Below are positions 52,579-61,497 of a stretch of 64,000 nucleotides of DNA, in pieces. The first letter of the stretch is position 1. Every line of letters starts with the position of its first letter. The stretch comes from Pseudocolwellia sp. AS88 (GTDB lineage: Bacteria; Pseudomonadota; Gammaproteobacteria; Enterobacterales; Alteromonadaceae). Location: assembly GCF_030551755.1 (NCBI RefSeq), contig NZ_JAUPEC010000013.1, positions 1-64,000 on the forward strand, in the 5' to 3' direction. The position numbers and the translations under genes are program-made. Under the pieces are notes generated by a model. It was given only the letters and a program-made list of their open reading frames with translations. It was not told the origin of the DNA and made no database searches.

Positions 52579-53994
52579 TTATATGCCTCCTTGGGTAATA
52601 TCAACAAAATGACCAGCGATTGCCGCTGCTGCAGCCATTGCAGGACTCACTAAATGTGTTCTACCTCCACTGCCTTGACGCCCTTCAAAATTACGATTTG
52701 ACGTTGATGCACAATGCTCTTTCGCCATTAATCTATCGGCATTCATAGCTAAACACATTGAACAACCTGGTTCACGCCACTCAAAACCAGCATCTAAAAT
52801 AATTTTATCTAAACCTTCTTTTTCGGCTTGCTGCTTTACTAAACCAGAGCCAGGTACAACCATGGCTTGGGTTATACTTTTAGCTACTTTTTTGCCATTA
52901 ACGACTTTAGCGACAGCACGAATATCTTCAATACGTGAATTAGTACAAGAGCCTATAAATATACGGTCTAAATAGATATCGCTTATGGCTTGTCCTGCTT
53001 TTAAGCCCATGTAATTAAGAGCGTTTTGGTAATCAACAGCTTTTGTACCAAAGTCTTTAGGATCGGGTACACAAGTATCAACAGCAGTAACCATTTCCGG
53101 AGAGGTTCCCCAGCTAACTTGTGGTTTTATATCGGCAGCGTTAAAACGGTATTCAATATCAAATATGGCGCCATCATCACTGTGTAAATCTTTCCAGATA
53201 GATATTGCTTGCTGCCATTCATCACCTTTTGGTGCATAAGGTCGACCTTCAATATAATCTTCAGTGACTTGATCGTAAGCCACTAAACCTGCGCGTGCGC
53301 CAGCTTCGATCGCCATATTACATAAGCTCATTCGGCCTTCCATGGTTAAACCACGAACTGCGCTACCTGCAAATTCAATGGTAAAACCTGTTCCGCCAGC
53401 CGTACCAATTTGACCAATTACGTATAAAACAACATCTTTGGCGGTAACACCAAAAGAAAGCTCGCCATTCACTTCAATTAATAAGTTTTTAGCTTTACGT
53501 TGTAATAAACATTGAGTCGCCAATACATGTTCAACTTCAGAGGTTCCAATACCTACACCGAGTGCGGCGAAAGCTCCATGAGTTGCGGTATGCGAGTCAC
53601 CACAAACAACGGTAGTGCCGGGTAAAGTTAAACCTTGCTCTGGTGCAATAACATGCACAATGCCTTGGCGAATGTCGGTAAGTTGAAACTGAGGAACATC
53701 AAATGCATTACAGTTATCATCTAATGTTTTAACTTGTATACGCGATGTTTCATCTTCAATGCCTGCAATACCAGCTGCTCGATTTGTAGTAGGTACATTA
53801 TGATCAGGTGTGGCAATAATAGATGATAAACGCCAAGGTTTTCTGTTTTCAGCACGCAAACCTTCAAAAGCTTGTGCTGAAGATACTTCGTGAACAATGT
53901 GACGATCTATATAGATCAAAGACATTCCGTCGTCATAAGTTTTTACGCAACGACGTTCCCATAATTTGTCGTATAAAGTTTTTGCTGAACTCAT
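52579..53994 (-). CDS. leuC: LeuC-type hydratase large subunit, paralog 2
   Basis: A [4Fe-4S] dehydratase large subunit of 471 residues from [12 protein letters not shown] (start chosen for the GGAGAGAG site; six earlier codons are unlikely). Cluster and substrate motifs are [37 protein letters not shown] and [11 protein letters not shown]. It pairs with the adjacent small subunit. It lies 130 bp after hyuB on the same strand, with a small GC-rich hairpin (54060-54081) in the gap, so it is probably part of the hyu transcript. Confidence 0.9.
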   Translation of the reverse strand: MSSAKTLYDKLWERRCVKTYDDGMSLIYIDRHIVHEVSSAQAFEGLRAENRKPWRLSSIIATPDHNVPTTNRAAGIAGIEDETSRIQVKTLDDNCNAFDVPQFQLTDIRQGIVHVIAPEQGLTLPGTTVVCGDSHTATHGAFAALGVGIGTSEVEHVLATQCLLQRKAKNLLIEVNGELSFGVTAKDVVLYVIGQIGTAGGTGFTIEFAGSAVRGLTMEGRMSLCNMAIEAGARAGLVAYDQVTEDYIEGRPYAPKGDEWQQAISIWKDLHSDDGAIFDIEYRFNAADIKPQVSWGTSPEMVTAVDTCVPDPKDFGTKAVDYQNALNYMGLKAGQAISDIYLDRIFIGSCTNSRIEDIRAVAKVVNGKKVAKSITQAMVVPGSGLVKQQAEKEGLDKIILDAGFEWREPGCSMCLAMNADRLMAKEHCASTSNRNFEGRQGSGGRTHLVSPAMAAAAAIAGHFVDITQGGI

Positions 53995-54059
53995 GTTTCT
54001 CTCTCCAAACACCGTAGATAAATTACGGGCTAGGTTAATTTAGTTTTTATAAGAATATT

Positions 54060-54081
54060 ATCGCCGACGACTGCCGGCGAT
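54060..54081. repeat. GC-rich hairpin between hyuB and leuC
   Basis: ATCGCCG and CGGCGAT form a seven-base stem with an eight-base loop. No T-run follows, so it may be an mRNA processing or stability element inside the operon. Confidence 0.45.
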
Positions 54082-54123
54082 TATTTGGATAATTAGAAGA
54101 TTTTCTAATTAAGTTTTAGCTTT

Positions 54124-55983
54124 TTATTTTCTAAAAGATGGTGTGATTGGCGGCTCGAGATGTGTTTCTTCTAAACAACGCGCTTTAATTTCTTCAATCG
54201 TACCGCCGTGGTTAAATAAAGGTATTTCACCACGCTCACTGATCAACTTACTACGTAATGCTGCTGTAGCTGCTTCATCAACAGCACCATCAATAACAAT
54301 TACACCGTAAGCTTTAGCGCCTTCAACCGTTGCTAGATTACGATTTATATCGTCTAGTACCAGCTGAGGTTCACGCTCGTATGGGTCACCCCAACCGCCG
54401 CCGCCCCAGGTATTAAAGTATAATAAGTCGCCGGCTTTAACTTTTACGTTTTCACATTTAGACGGTAACCATTCTTCACTACCATCTGCACGCACCATAC
54501 GTTTATTTGAACGCATGCCAGGATCACCACCGTTAACTCCCCAAGGATGCACTAACCAGCGATCATCATGGATAGCAATTTGACCATCACATAAGAAACG
54601 ATACGCAACACTTAAGCCGTTACCACCACGATGTAAACCAGCACCACCTGAGTCAGGAATAGTTTCATAGTTTTCAATACGCATTGGGAAGTATGATTCA
54701 ATGAACTCATTTGGTACGTTAGTAAAACCTGGCCACAATGAATGACCATCAGGACCATCGCCCACTGGGCGTCCAGGAATACCACCAAAACCAATTTGGA
54801 ATAACTGGAACCATTCGTTATTGTCGTCATAACCTGAGTAGAATAAATGTGGAGAATCAGAGAATCCCGCAGCATTTAACATTTCTTTTGGAGCCCCCAT
54901 ACCTAATAAAGCGCCTAGAATATCGAAGATACGACCTAATGCATGTGTACGACCCGATAATGCTGCTGGGTATTTAGGCTTAAGTAATGTGCCTTCAGGA
55001 ATACGCACATCAACAAGGTCATAAAAACCATCATTAAAGATAATTTGAGGATCGACCACGTTAATGGTGAATGATCCAAAGAACATTTTGAACATGTCTT
55101 CATTCAAATAAAAGTTAACTGAGCTTTGTGCTTGAGGATCTGTACCATCAAAGTCGAAAATAACCTTTTCGCCCTCACGCCACATTTTACAATTGATCTT
55201 GTAAGGACCCATGCCCATGCCGTCATCACATAAGTAATCAGCAAATTCACGAGGTTCTTCAGGAATGAACATTTTGATGATTTGACCCATCGCCATTTTG
55301 TTTCGTTCTAGCATGATCTGCATGGTTGAATCGAACACATCATCACTAAAACGTTCAGCAAGTTCATTACAACGTAGTGCTGCAGTTTTACAAGCTGCAA
55401 CTAAGGCATTTAAATCGAAACGGTTCCACTGTGGCGTTCTTACGTTATGCAGAATAAGTTCTAATACTTCTTCTTGTAAAACACCTTTTTTGTAAAGTTT
55501 AACAGGTGGAATTCTTACGCCTTCTTGGAATATAGTTGTTGCTTCAATTGGCATTGAACCAGGTACCATACCACCGTTATCAGACATATGACCAAACATA
55601 GCAGACCAAGCGATATGACGACCATCTTTAAATACAGGCACTAATACTAACCAGTCATTAAGATGCGAAACAGCCGCATTACACATATACGGATCATTGG
55701 TTAAAATGATATCGCCTTCTTCTAATGTCCCGTCGTAAGCGTCGGTAAAACCATTAATAAAAGACCCCATTTGACCAACAACCATTTTACCTTCGCGATT
55801 AGCGATAAGTGGGAAACAGTCACCTTGCTCACGAATACCTGGAGACATGGCGGTACGGAATAAAACCGCATCCATTTCTTCACGCGCATTTCGTAATGCA
55901 TTTTCAATAATATCTACCGTTACACCATCTACATCAACACGTTGTAGGCGGGTTGGGTTTGTTTCTATAATCTGAGCAGTCAT
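54124..55983 (-). CDS. hyuB: Hydantoinase B/oxoprolinase-family subunit
   Basis: The B subunit (619 residues) of an ATP-dependent cyclic amide hydrolase or related carboxylase. The N-terminus NALRNAREEMDAVLFRTAMSPGIREQGDCFP is the family signature, and GGAGLHRGGNGLSVAYRFL and WGGGGWGDPYEREP are the conserved C-terminal blocks. It follows hyuA by 14 bp. Family members open N-methylhydantoin or 5-oxoproline rings with ATP, while others act as acetone/acetophenone carboxylases, so the substrate is open. A ring-opening role suits the amidases encoded elsewhere in the window. Confidence 0.92.
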   Translation of the reverse strand: MTAQIIETNPTRLQRVDVDGVTVDIIENALRNAREEMDAVLFRTAMSPGIREQGDCFPLIANREGKMVVGQMGSFINGFTDAYDGTLEEGDIILTNDPYMCNAAVSHLNDWLVLVPVFKDGRHIAWSAMFGHMSDNGGMVPGSMPIEATTIFQEGVRIPPVKLYKKGVLQEEVLELILHNVRTPQWNRFDLNALVAACKTAALRCNELAERFSDDVFDSTMQIMLERNKMAMGQIIKMFIPEEPREFADYLCDDGMGMGPYKINCKMWREGEKVIFDFDGTDPQAQSSVNFYLNEDMFKMFFGSFTINVVDPQIIFNDGFYDLVDVRIPEGTLLKPKYPAALSGRTHALGRIFDILGALLGMGAPKEMLNAAGFSDSPHLFYSGYDDNNEWFQLFQIGFGGIPGRPVGDGPDGHSLWPGFTNVPNEFIESYFPMRIENYETIPDSGGAGLHRGGNGLSVAYRFLCDGQIAIHDDRWLVHPWGVNGGDPGMRSNKRMVRADGSEEWLPSKCENVKVKAGDLLYFNTWGGGGWGDPYEREPQLVLDDINRNLATVEGAKAYGVIVIDGAVDEAATAALRSKLISERGEIPLFNHGGTIEEIKARCLEETHLEPPITPSFRK

Positions 55984-55997
55984 TTTTATATCCCCAC

Positions 55998-58058
55998 TTA
56001 TTTCACTGGATTGATTAACAGATTGCCAACCGCGTCAATATTCGCCTGATAACCAGGTAAAACAACAGTAGTTGAGTCCATTTCACTCACAATAGCAGGA
56101 CCTGCTACAACGAGTTTTTGGTGCAATTTACTACGATCATATAAAGCACCTTCATGCCACTGACCTTCGTAGAAGAAACGTGTATTTTGAATTTTACAAT
56201 CTTCTAATGTGAAGTTTTCTTCACCTTGTAAACGCTCTGCTATCTCACCAGAAACCGCTTTAACAACGGCTCTGATCATTAATATTTCATGACCATCATC
56301 TAGTTTAAAAGTGAAAAGCTTTTCGTGCTCATCATCAAAATGCCCCGTTAATAAAGCTAAACCTTGGTCTTTCAAATCTTGCTCTGTAAAGTCAACACTG
56401 ATTTCAAATGCTTGACCTGCGTAACGTAAGTCAGCTTGGAAGGTAACTTCTAAGTCAGCTTCAGCAATACCATCAGCAATAAGAGATTCCGAAGCACGAC
56501 TTCTTAATTCAGCTAAATCGTTAAGTAGAACATCTGCTGTAGTTTTTTGAGCTAGAGTAAGATAAGTACGTGTAGCTTCATCTTGAACTTGAGTTGTAGC
56601 ATCACCGTAAGCACAAAGTACACCCGGACCTGGCGGTACAATAACAGGCCATGCGTCAGTTAAAATACCTAAGGCATTAGCATGTAATGGGCCAGCGCCA
56701 CCAAAACCAACAAGTGCAAAATCTCGTGGGTCGTAACCTTGCTCAACAGAGACTAAACGTAAAGCACCAAACATAGCTTCATTAGCAATTTTGATAATAC
56801 CTTCAGCAGCTTCCATGGTATCTATCCCCATAGCGTCAGCTACTTTTTTCACTGCAGTAACAGCAGCTTCACGGTCTATCGCCATCGCGCCACCTAATTG
56901 TGCATCAGAAGGCAAGTAACCCAATACAACGTTAGCGTCACACACTGTTGGCTCTGTGCCGCCTTTCATGTAAGCAGCAGGACCAGGAACAGCACCCGCT
57001 GATTCTGGACCAACACGTAAGGCTTTCGTTAGTTCAGGCACAAATGCGATTGAGCCACCACCAGCACCTACTGTACGAACATCAACTGAAGGCGCACGTA
57101 CACGTACATCGCCAACAATAGTTTCGCGACGCACTTTAGCTTTGGAGTTTTGAATTAAGGCAACATCGGTAGACGTACCACCCATGTCGAAAGTAAGAAT
57201 ATTGTCATAACCTGCACGACTACAGAAATAGATAGCACCTGCTACACCACCTGCTGGGCCTGACATTAATAAGTTAACAGGTGAATCACCTGAAGCACGA
57301 CCTGACGCTAAGCCCCCATCTGAACGAAGAATAGATAATTGAACGTCATCTCCCATACGTGCTTTAAGTGCTTGTTGTAAATTGTTAACGTATTTAGCGA
57401 CTTCTGGACGAACATATGAGTTAACTACAGTAGTTTCTGTACGTTCATATTCCTGCATTTCAGGAACAACTTCGCTTGATATTGAGATTGGCATATCGCC
57501 AAAAATTTCTTGAGCAATCGCTTTAGCACGTTGTTCATGCTTATCGCTTAAGTAAGAATTAATAAAACAGATGGTAAGAGCTTCTACTTCACCTTTATCA
57601 GCAAGCTTTTGCATATCAACACGCAAAGCGGCTTCATCTAAATCTCTTACCACATTACCTTTAGCATCAATACGCTCATCAGCGCCTATGGTTAATTCTA
57701 ATGTTGCAAGTAAAGGTTTTTTAACGAAACTTACCCAACCACCTAAACCACCAGGACAAAAAGAGCGGGCAACTTGTAAAGTTTGTTCATAACCTTTAGT
57801 CGTTACTAGGCCTACCTTAGCTCCTTTACCTGTTAAAACAGCATTGGTTGCTACTGTAGTACCATGCATAACACGTTTAATATCGGTAGGCGTTACACCT
57901 GATTCATCACAAATTCGTGCAATACCATTTAATACACCTACAGAAGAGTCGTGTGGTGTAGAAGGCACTTTAGCAGTGTAAGTTTGGCCGGTCTGTTCAT
58001 TGATGAGTAGCAAATCGGTAAAAGTGCCCCCAACGTCAACGCCTAAACGATAACTCAT
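55998..58058 (-). CDS. hyuA: Hydantoinase A/oxoprolinase-family subunit
   Basis: The ATP-binding A subunit, 686 residues. The N-terminal LGVDVGGTFTDLLL is an actin/Hsp70-type phosphate loop, VMHGTTVATNAVL follows, and the mid-protein DMGGTSTDVALI is the second ATP-site motif. AGGGSIAF and GPGVLCAYGDATTQ are family blocks. It forms the enzyme with hyuB and heads the operon hyuA-hyuB-leuC-leuD. Two FNR-type boxes lie in the divergent region upstream. Confidence 0.93.
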   Translation of the reverse strand: MSYRLGVDVGGTFTDLLLINEQTGQTYTAKVPSTPHDSSVGVLNGIARICDESGVTPTDIKRVMHGTTVATNAVLTGKGAKVGLVTTKGYEQTLQVARSFCPGGLGGWVSFVKKPLLATLELTIGADERIDAKGNVVRDLDEAALRVDMQKLADKGEVEALTICFINSYLSDKHEQRAKAIAQEIFGDMPISISSEVVPEMQEYERTETTVVNSYVRPEVAKYVNNLQQALKARMGDDVQLSILRSDGGLASGRASGDSPVNLLMSGPAGGVAGAIYFCSRAGYDNILTFDMGGTSTDVALIQNSKAKVRRETIVGDVRVRAPSVDVRTVGAGGGSIAFVPELTKALRVGPESAGAVPGPAAYMKGGTEPTVCDANVVLGYLPSDAQLGGAMAIDREAAVTAVKKVADAMGIDTMEAAEGIIKIANEAMFGALRLVSVEQGYDPRDFALVGFGGAGPLHANALGILTDAWPVIVPPGPGVLCAYGDATTQVQDEATRTYLTLAQKTTADVLLNDLAELRSRASESLIADGIAEADLEVTFQADLRYAGQAFEISVDFTEQDLKDQGLALLTGHFDDEHEKLFTFKLDDGHEILMIRAVVKAVSGEIAERLQGEENFTLEDCKIQNTRFFYEGQWHEGALYDRSKLHQKLVVAGPAIVSEMDSTTVVLPGYQANIDAVGNLLINPVK

Positions 58059-58264
58059 AATTCTTTTCCCCTCAATTTTGGCAAATCCAGGTAATAATTG
58101 ATTAGATAACTGGCATGTCCTCCACGTTTTTTCGATGAGAGAACACTAAAAATCAACCAGTAATGAAAAGGGGTATTTTTATCCACCGCCTCATATTGCT
58201 AGCCTCAATGAATAAAACACTGAGTTAGTCTTAATTCATCATAGCTAGGCACTTGAGCAGCGCC

Positions 58265-58278
58265 ATGACAAATGTCAA
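58265..58278. promoter_or_regulatory. FNR/DNR-type box in the hyuA/methyltransferase divergent region (1)
   Basis: ATGAC-AAAT-GTCAA has perfect TGAC/GTCA half-sites with a four-base spacer. It lies 207 bp upstream of hyuA. Confidence 0.6.
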
Positions 58279-58326
58279 CGGTGGAGCTTTTAGGTTTTAT
58301 TATAAAAATTCTTCTATTTTTAATTT

Positions 58327-58340
58327 ATGACAATTATCAA
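58327..58340. promoter_or_regulatory. FNR/DNR-type box in the hyuA/methyltransferase divergent region (2)
   Basis: ATGAC-AATT-ATCAA is the same 14-mer as at 35906. It ends 121 bp before the methyltransferase start, a distance similar to that for the flavoreductase gene. The rest of the 400-bp gap is AT-rich. Confidence 0.6.
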
Positions 58341-58460
58341 TGATCTTGGATCTAGGCGAGATTATGGTTAATGAAGTTTAATAAATTATATGAATTGCAA
58401 TTAAACTATTAACTCTAAGCCGTATGCAATTTCAGCTGAAAACCAGAAGGAGAAATATTA

Positions 58461-59693
58461 ATGCTCAATTGTTTTCAACAAAATCGACACGATATGTTAC
58501 CTAACATCACTCACGATGATGCATCACGTCAAGAGTTTGCTAAAAGCCTTAAAGGCTATATTCAACAATCTATGTTGCCCGGTTTACAGCCTATTTATGA
58601 AAATCGTGTGGCGAAGAATTTTGAACGTGAATATGGTAGACCACCAGAAAATAGACTCGACATTCGTAAAGGCATGTTGCCTGATAATTACTTCCAGCTT
58701 TATGCTTCTATTAATCGTATTTCTCAAGAGCTTTTATGGGAATCAGTAAACGTTAGTATTGATAGAGAGTTACCTGAATTAATTGAAAAAGCTAAAGAGT
58801 ATTCAGCAAGCGCAACGAGTCAGTTAATTATACCTGAAGATTTTGTACCGCCACGTTATGTAAGTGCTTTAGATATTCACTGTATGCCAGGTGGTTATTG
58901 CTCTGAGGTTACTAAAGATGATGTTGCTGCAGGTGTTCTTTATGACCGTGGTGTTTATCTATATAGCATGGGGTATACAGGCCCTAATAATGATGATTTA
59001 GGTCGTTCTGTTTGTAACTATTTAAAACGTAACAAGCCTGACTTTAAACCACTAAGAATTTTAGATATGGGCTGTACTGTTGGTCATTCAACTTTACCTT
59101 ATCAAGAGTATTTCCCTGATGCAGAAATTTGGGGAATAGATGTTGGCGCACCTGTTATTCGTTATGCACATGCTCGCGCCAAAGCTATGGGTCACGACAT
59201 TAACTTCGCACAAATGAACGCAGAAGAAACCACTTTCGAAGATGGATATTTTGACTTAGTTGTCAGCCACATAATGTTGCATGAAACCAGTGCGGTTGCT
59301 ATGCCTAAAATATTTAAAGAATGTGAAAGACTATTAAAACCAGGCGGCTTAATGATCCATGCTGATTTACCTCCTTTTGACTTAATGGACCCTTTCACTC
59401 AATTTATTCTTGATAACGAAACTTGGTACAACAACGAGCCTTTCTGGGGTGCTATGCGTGACATGGATCAAATTGAATTAGCTGAAAAAGCAGGATTTCC
59501 ACGTAGCGATGTGCGTTTTGATACTGCACCAATGGCAGTAATGGAGTTTGCTGCTGCAGCCGCGGCTGGATATGACATTGATACGGCAGAAGCTGTTGCT
59601 GACCGAGACTTTACCGCAGGTGAGTTTGCGCCAGGTGGTGGCTGGGAAGTACTTATTGCACAAAAACCTTTAACTAAAAAGGAGGTAGCGTAA
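58461..59693 (+). CDS. Class I SAM-dependent methyltransferase with long N-terminal region
   Basis: A 410-residue protein. The Rossmann methyltransferase domain occupies about residues 195-340, with motif I ILDMGCTVG (200-208), an acidic residue after strand 2 (WGIDVGAP) and post-motif FDLVVSHIMLHET. The first 190 residues and last 60 are not a domain I recognise. The methyl acceptor is unknown. AAGGAG precedes the ATG. The stop codon overlaps the next start (TAATG). Divergence from hyuA with shared FNR-type boxes links it to that operon. Confidence 0.82.
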   Translation: MLNCFQQNRHDMLPNITHDDASRQEFAKSLKGYIQQSMLPGLQPIYENRVAKNFEREYGRPPENRLDIRKGMLPDNYFQLYASINRISQELLWESVNVSIDRELPELIEKAKEYSASATSQLIIPEDFVPPRYVSALDIHCMPGGYCSEVTKDDVAAGVLYDRGVYLYSMGYTGPNNDDLGRSVCNYLKRNKPDFKPLRILDMGCTVGHSTLPYQEYFPDAEIWGIDVGAPVIRYAHARAKAMGHDINFAQMNAEETTFEDGYFDLVVSHIMLHETSAVAMPKIFKECERLLKPGGLMIHADLPPFDLMDPFTQFILDNETWYNNEPFWGAMRDMDQIELAEKAGFPRSDVRFDTAPMAVMEFAAAAAAGYDIDTAEAVADRDFTAGEFAPGGGWEVLIAQKPLTKKEVA

Positions 59694-60061
59694 TGTCTGA
59701 TTATACTGCTGACGATCGTCCACACGTAATACAAGATGCCAAAGGCAAACGCCCACAGTTTTCGAACGATAAAGCCACCGATCAATTGATGTCGATGGTA
59801 ATGGTACTTGCTAGTGAAATTAATGTTCTACACGATAGAATAGATTCGCAAGAACGTGTTGCTAAATTAAATGGCTTAGACCTAAGCGCTGGTATTGAAA
59901 AACTAGAGCTTGATGAAGCAGCATTACAAGAACGTGAACAATGGCGTCAAGACTTTATGGGGAGATTGTTTTATGTCTCACGTAAAGAAGCTAATGAAGC
60001 TGCTAACAATCAAACAACTCAAGGCTTTCATACAATAATTGAAGATATAGCGAAAAAATAA
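59693..60061 (+). CDS. Small protein coupled to the methyltransferase, unknown
   Basis: A 122-residue, mostly helical and charged protein (KATDQLMSMVMVLASEINVLHDRIDSQERVAKL looks coiled-coil-like at about residues 28-60). A strong RBS (AAAAAGGAGG) inside the end of the methyltransferase gene and the one-base TAATG overlap show translational coupling, suggesting a subunit or partner of the methyltransferase. I do not recognise a family. A terminator follows. Confidence 0.7.
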   Translation: MSDYTADDRPHVIQDAKGKRPQFSNDKATDQLMSMVMVLASEINVLHDRIDSQERVAKLNGLDLSAGIEKLELDEAALQEREQWRQDFMGRLFYVSRKEANEAANNQTTQGFHTIIEDIAKK

Positions 60062-60119
60062 ACGCTTAACTTTATCTATATCTCAATATTAGATTATCAC
60101 TGAAAATTATGCCTTACCA

Positions 60120-60148
60120 AGCCAGTTATCTTGATAACTGGCTTTTTT
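60120..60148 (+). terminator. Terminator of the methyltransferase operon
   Basis: AGCCAGTTATC and GATAACTGGCT form an 11-bp stem with a two-base TT loop followed by a T-run. Confidence 0.9.
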
Positions 60149-60241
60149 GTGGATGATTATAAACACTAGTGTTTTGATCTTCTGTATAAAGTGCTTAATT
60201 TTTGAGAGAATAAGAATATAAGCTATTGAAAAAGGATTTTT

Positions 60242-60517
60242 ATGAAATCTGAAAGTGAAAAGTTAATAAAAAAACACCATGAACTTATTCACACAGATAA
60301 CCTTAAGGTTATCTCTCATGTTCAAAGAGAAGAAGATGATTGGTTTATTAATACGTTAATGTTTGAAAACATTGATGTGCCTTTTAAATATAAACGCAAA
60401 CAGCTTTATAAATCGTTAATCAATAATAGAGTTAATGTGACTTATTATGTGAGTAAAGAAGAAGTTGCAGGATTTGAAATTGAGATAATGAACATCGTAA
60501 GAATAAAAGTAAGTTAA
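60242..60517 (+). CDS. Small conserved-looking protein, unknown
   Basis: A 91-residue charged protein (EREEDDWFINTLMFENIDVPFKYKRKQLYKSL-like middle part without the leading residue) with no signal peptide or membrane segment. The first part is Lys-rich and helical; the second has beta character. I do not recognise the family. The ATG follows AAAAAGGATTTTT, a plausible RBS. It lies between the methyltransferase operon terminator and the Yip1-type gene. Confidence 0.5.
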   Translation: MKSESEKLIKKHHELIHTDNLKVISHVQREEDDWFINTLMFENIDVPFKYKRKQLYKSLINNRVNVTYYVSKEEVAGFEIEIMNIVRIKVS

Positions 60518-60759
60518 CATGAACAGCTTAAAAGCCTCTAAAACCTATAGATTAAAGCATACTTAAAAGATCTGTTCTTAGATTATTTTATCAACATTTC
60601 TTGACCTTTGAGCGTCTATCTTACATAAATAAGAGTGTAAGACTCGATAACAATAAGAACTAAATAACAATAATTAGACAATAATAACTATTTATTCAAC
60701 ATCACTAACCGACATTGAGTTGAGTTATCCTCTGTTCGGCACTGTGGAAGGAGATTACG

Positions 60760-61368
60760 ATGATACTAAATCATATATGGGGCTTGTACGCTCACCCCAA
60801 AGAAGAATGGCAGGTAATCGAAAAACGACACGAAAGTTTACTTTATAGCTTAATTCATATTTGCACTATCGCTTTAATTCCAAGTATTTGCGGATACTTT
60901 GCAGCAGCTCATATTGGCTGGACTATTGGTGTTGGCGACCCAATAAAATTATCAAATACAAATGCAATTGTTATGGCAGTGATATTTTATTTCACTTTAG
61001 TCATTGGTGTTGCAGCTTTAGCATATTTAATACATTGGATGGCAAGAACCTTCGATTCATCTCCTGATTTTACTCAATCATTAGAATTAGCCGCATATAC
61101 TGCAACGCCATTACTGATGGTTGGTATTGTCGCGTTATATCCTGTTTTATGGTTTGTGGTACTTGCTTGTGTATGTGCCATGGCTTACTCGGTATATCTT
61201 TTATATTCAGGTGTACCTATCATGATGAATATTCCTGAAGAAGAAGGTTTTATATACGCTAGTTCCGTTGTCACCTGTGGTTTAGTATTGCTTGTTGGTT
61301 TACTTGCCGCAATGATCATTCTTTTTGGCGTTGGTTTAGGACCTGAAGTATTACATATATTTAATTAA
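60760..61368 (+). CDS. Yip1-family membrane protein
   Basis: A 202-residue protein with five hydrophobic segments (about residues 28-47, 68-91, 108-130, 133-150 and 168-195) after a short cytoplasmic N-terminus, WGLYAHPKEEWQVIEKRHES, which is the hallmark start of bacterial YIP1-domain proteins. The function is unknown. GGAAGGAG precedes the ATG. It is convergent with purF across a bidirectional terminator. Confidence 0.8.
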   Translation: MILNHIWGLYAHPKEEWQVIEKRHESLLYSLIHICTIALIPSICGYFAAAHIGWTIGVGDPIKLSNTNAIVMAVIFYFTLVIGVAALAYLIHWMARTFDSSPDFTQSLELAAYTATPLLMVGIVALYPVLWFVVLACVCAMAYSVYLLYSGVPIMMNIPEEEGFIYASSVVTCGLVLLVGLLAAMIILFGVGLGPEVLHIFN

Positions 61369-61446
61369 TTCAAATACGGTGATACTTAATCCCCTCCCCA
61401 AGATTAAATATCCTGTAGAATTAAATGAACAAATAATAGATATGAA

Positions 61447-61468
61447 AAAGGCACCCTGAGGTGCCTTT
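61447..61468. terminator. Bidirectional terminator between the Yip1 gene and purF
   Basis: AAAGGCACC and GGTGCCTTT form a nine-base stem with a CTGA loop, with A and T runs on the two sides. Confidence 0.85.
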
Positions 61469-61497
61469 ATTGTTTTTACAAGAAGGTTAATTGCAGA

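Noticed and set aside
59468-59785. A 105-codon minus-strand ORF
   Set aside because: Antisense to the methyltransferase and its coupled gene, both better supported.
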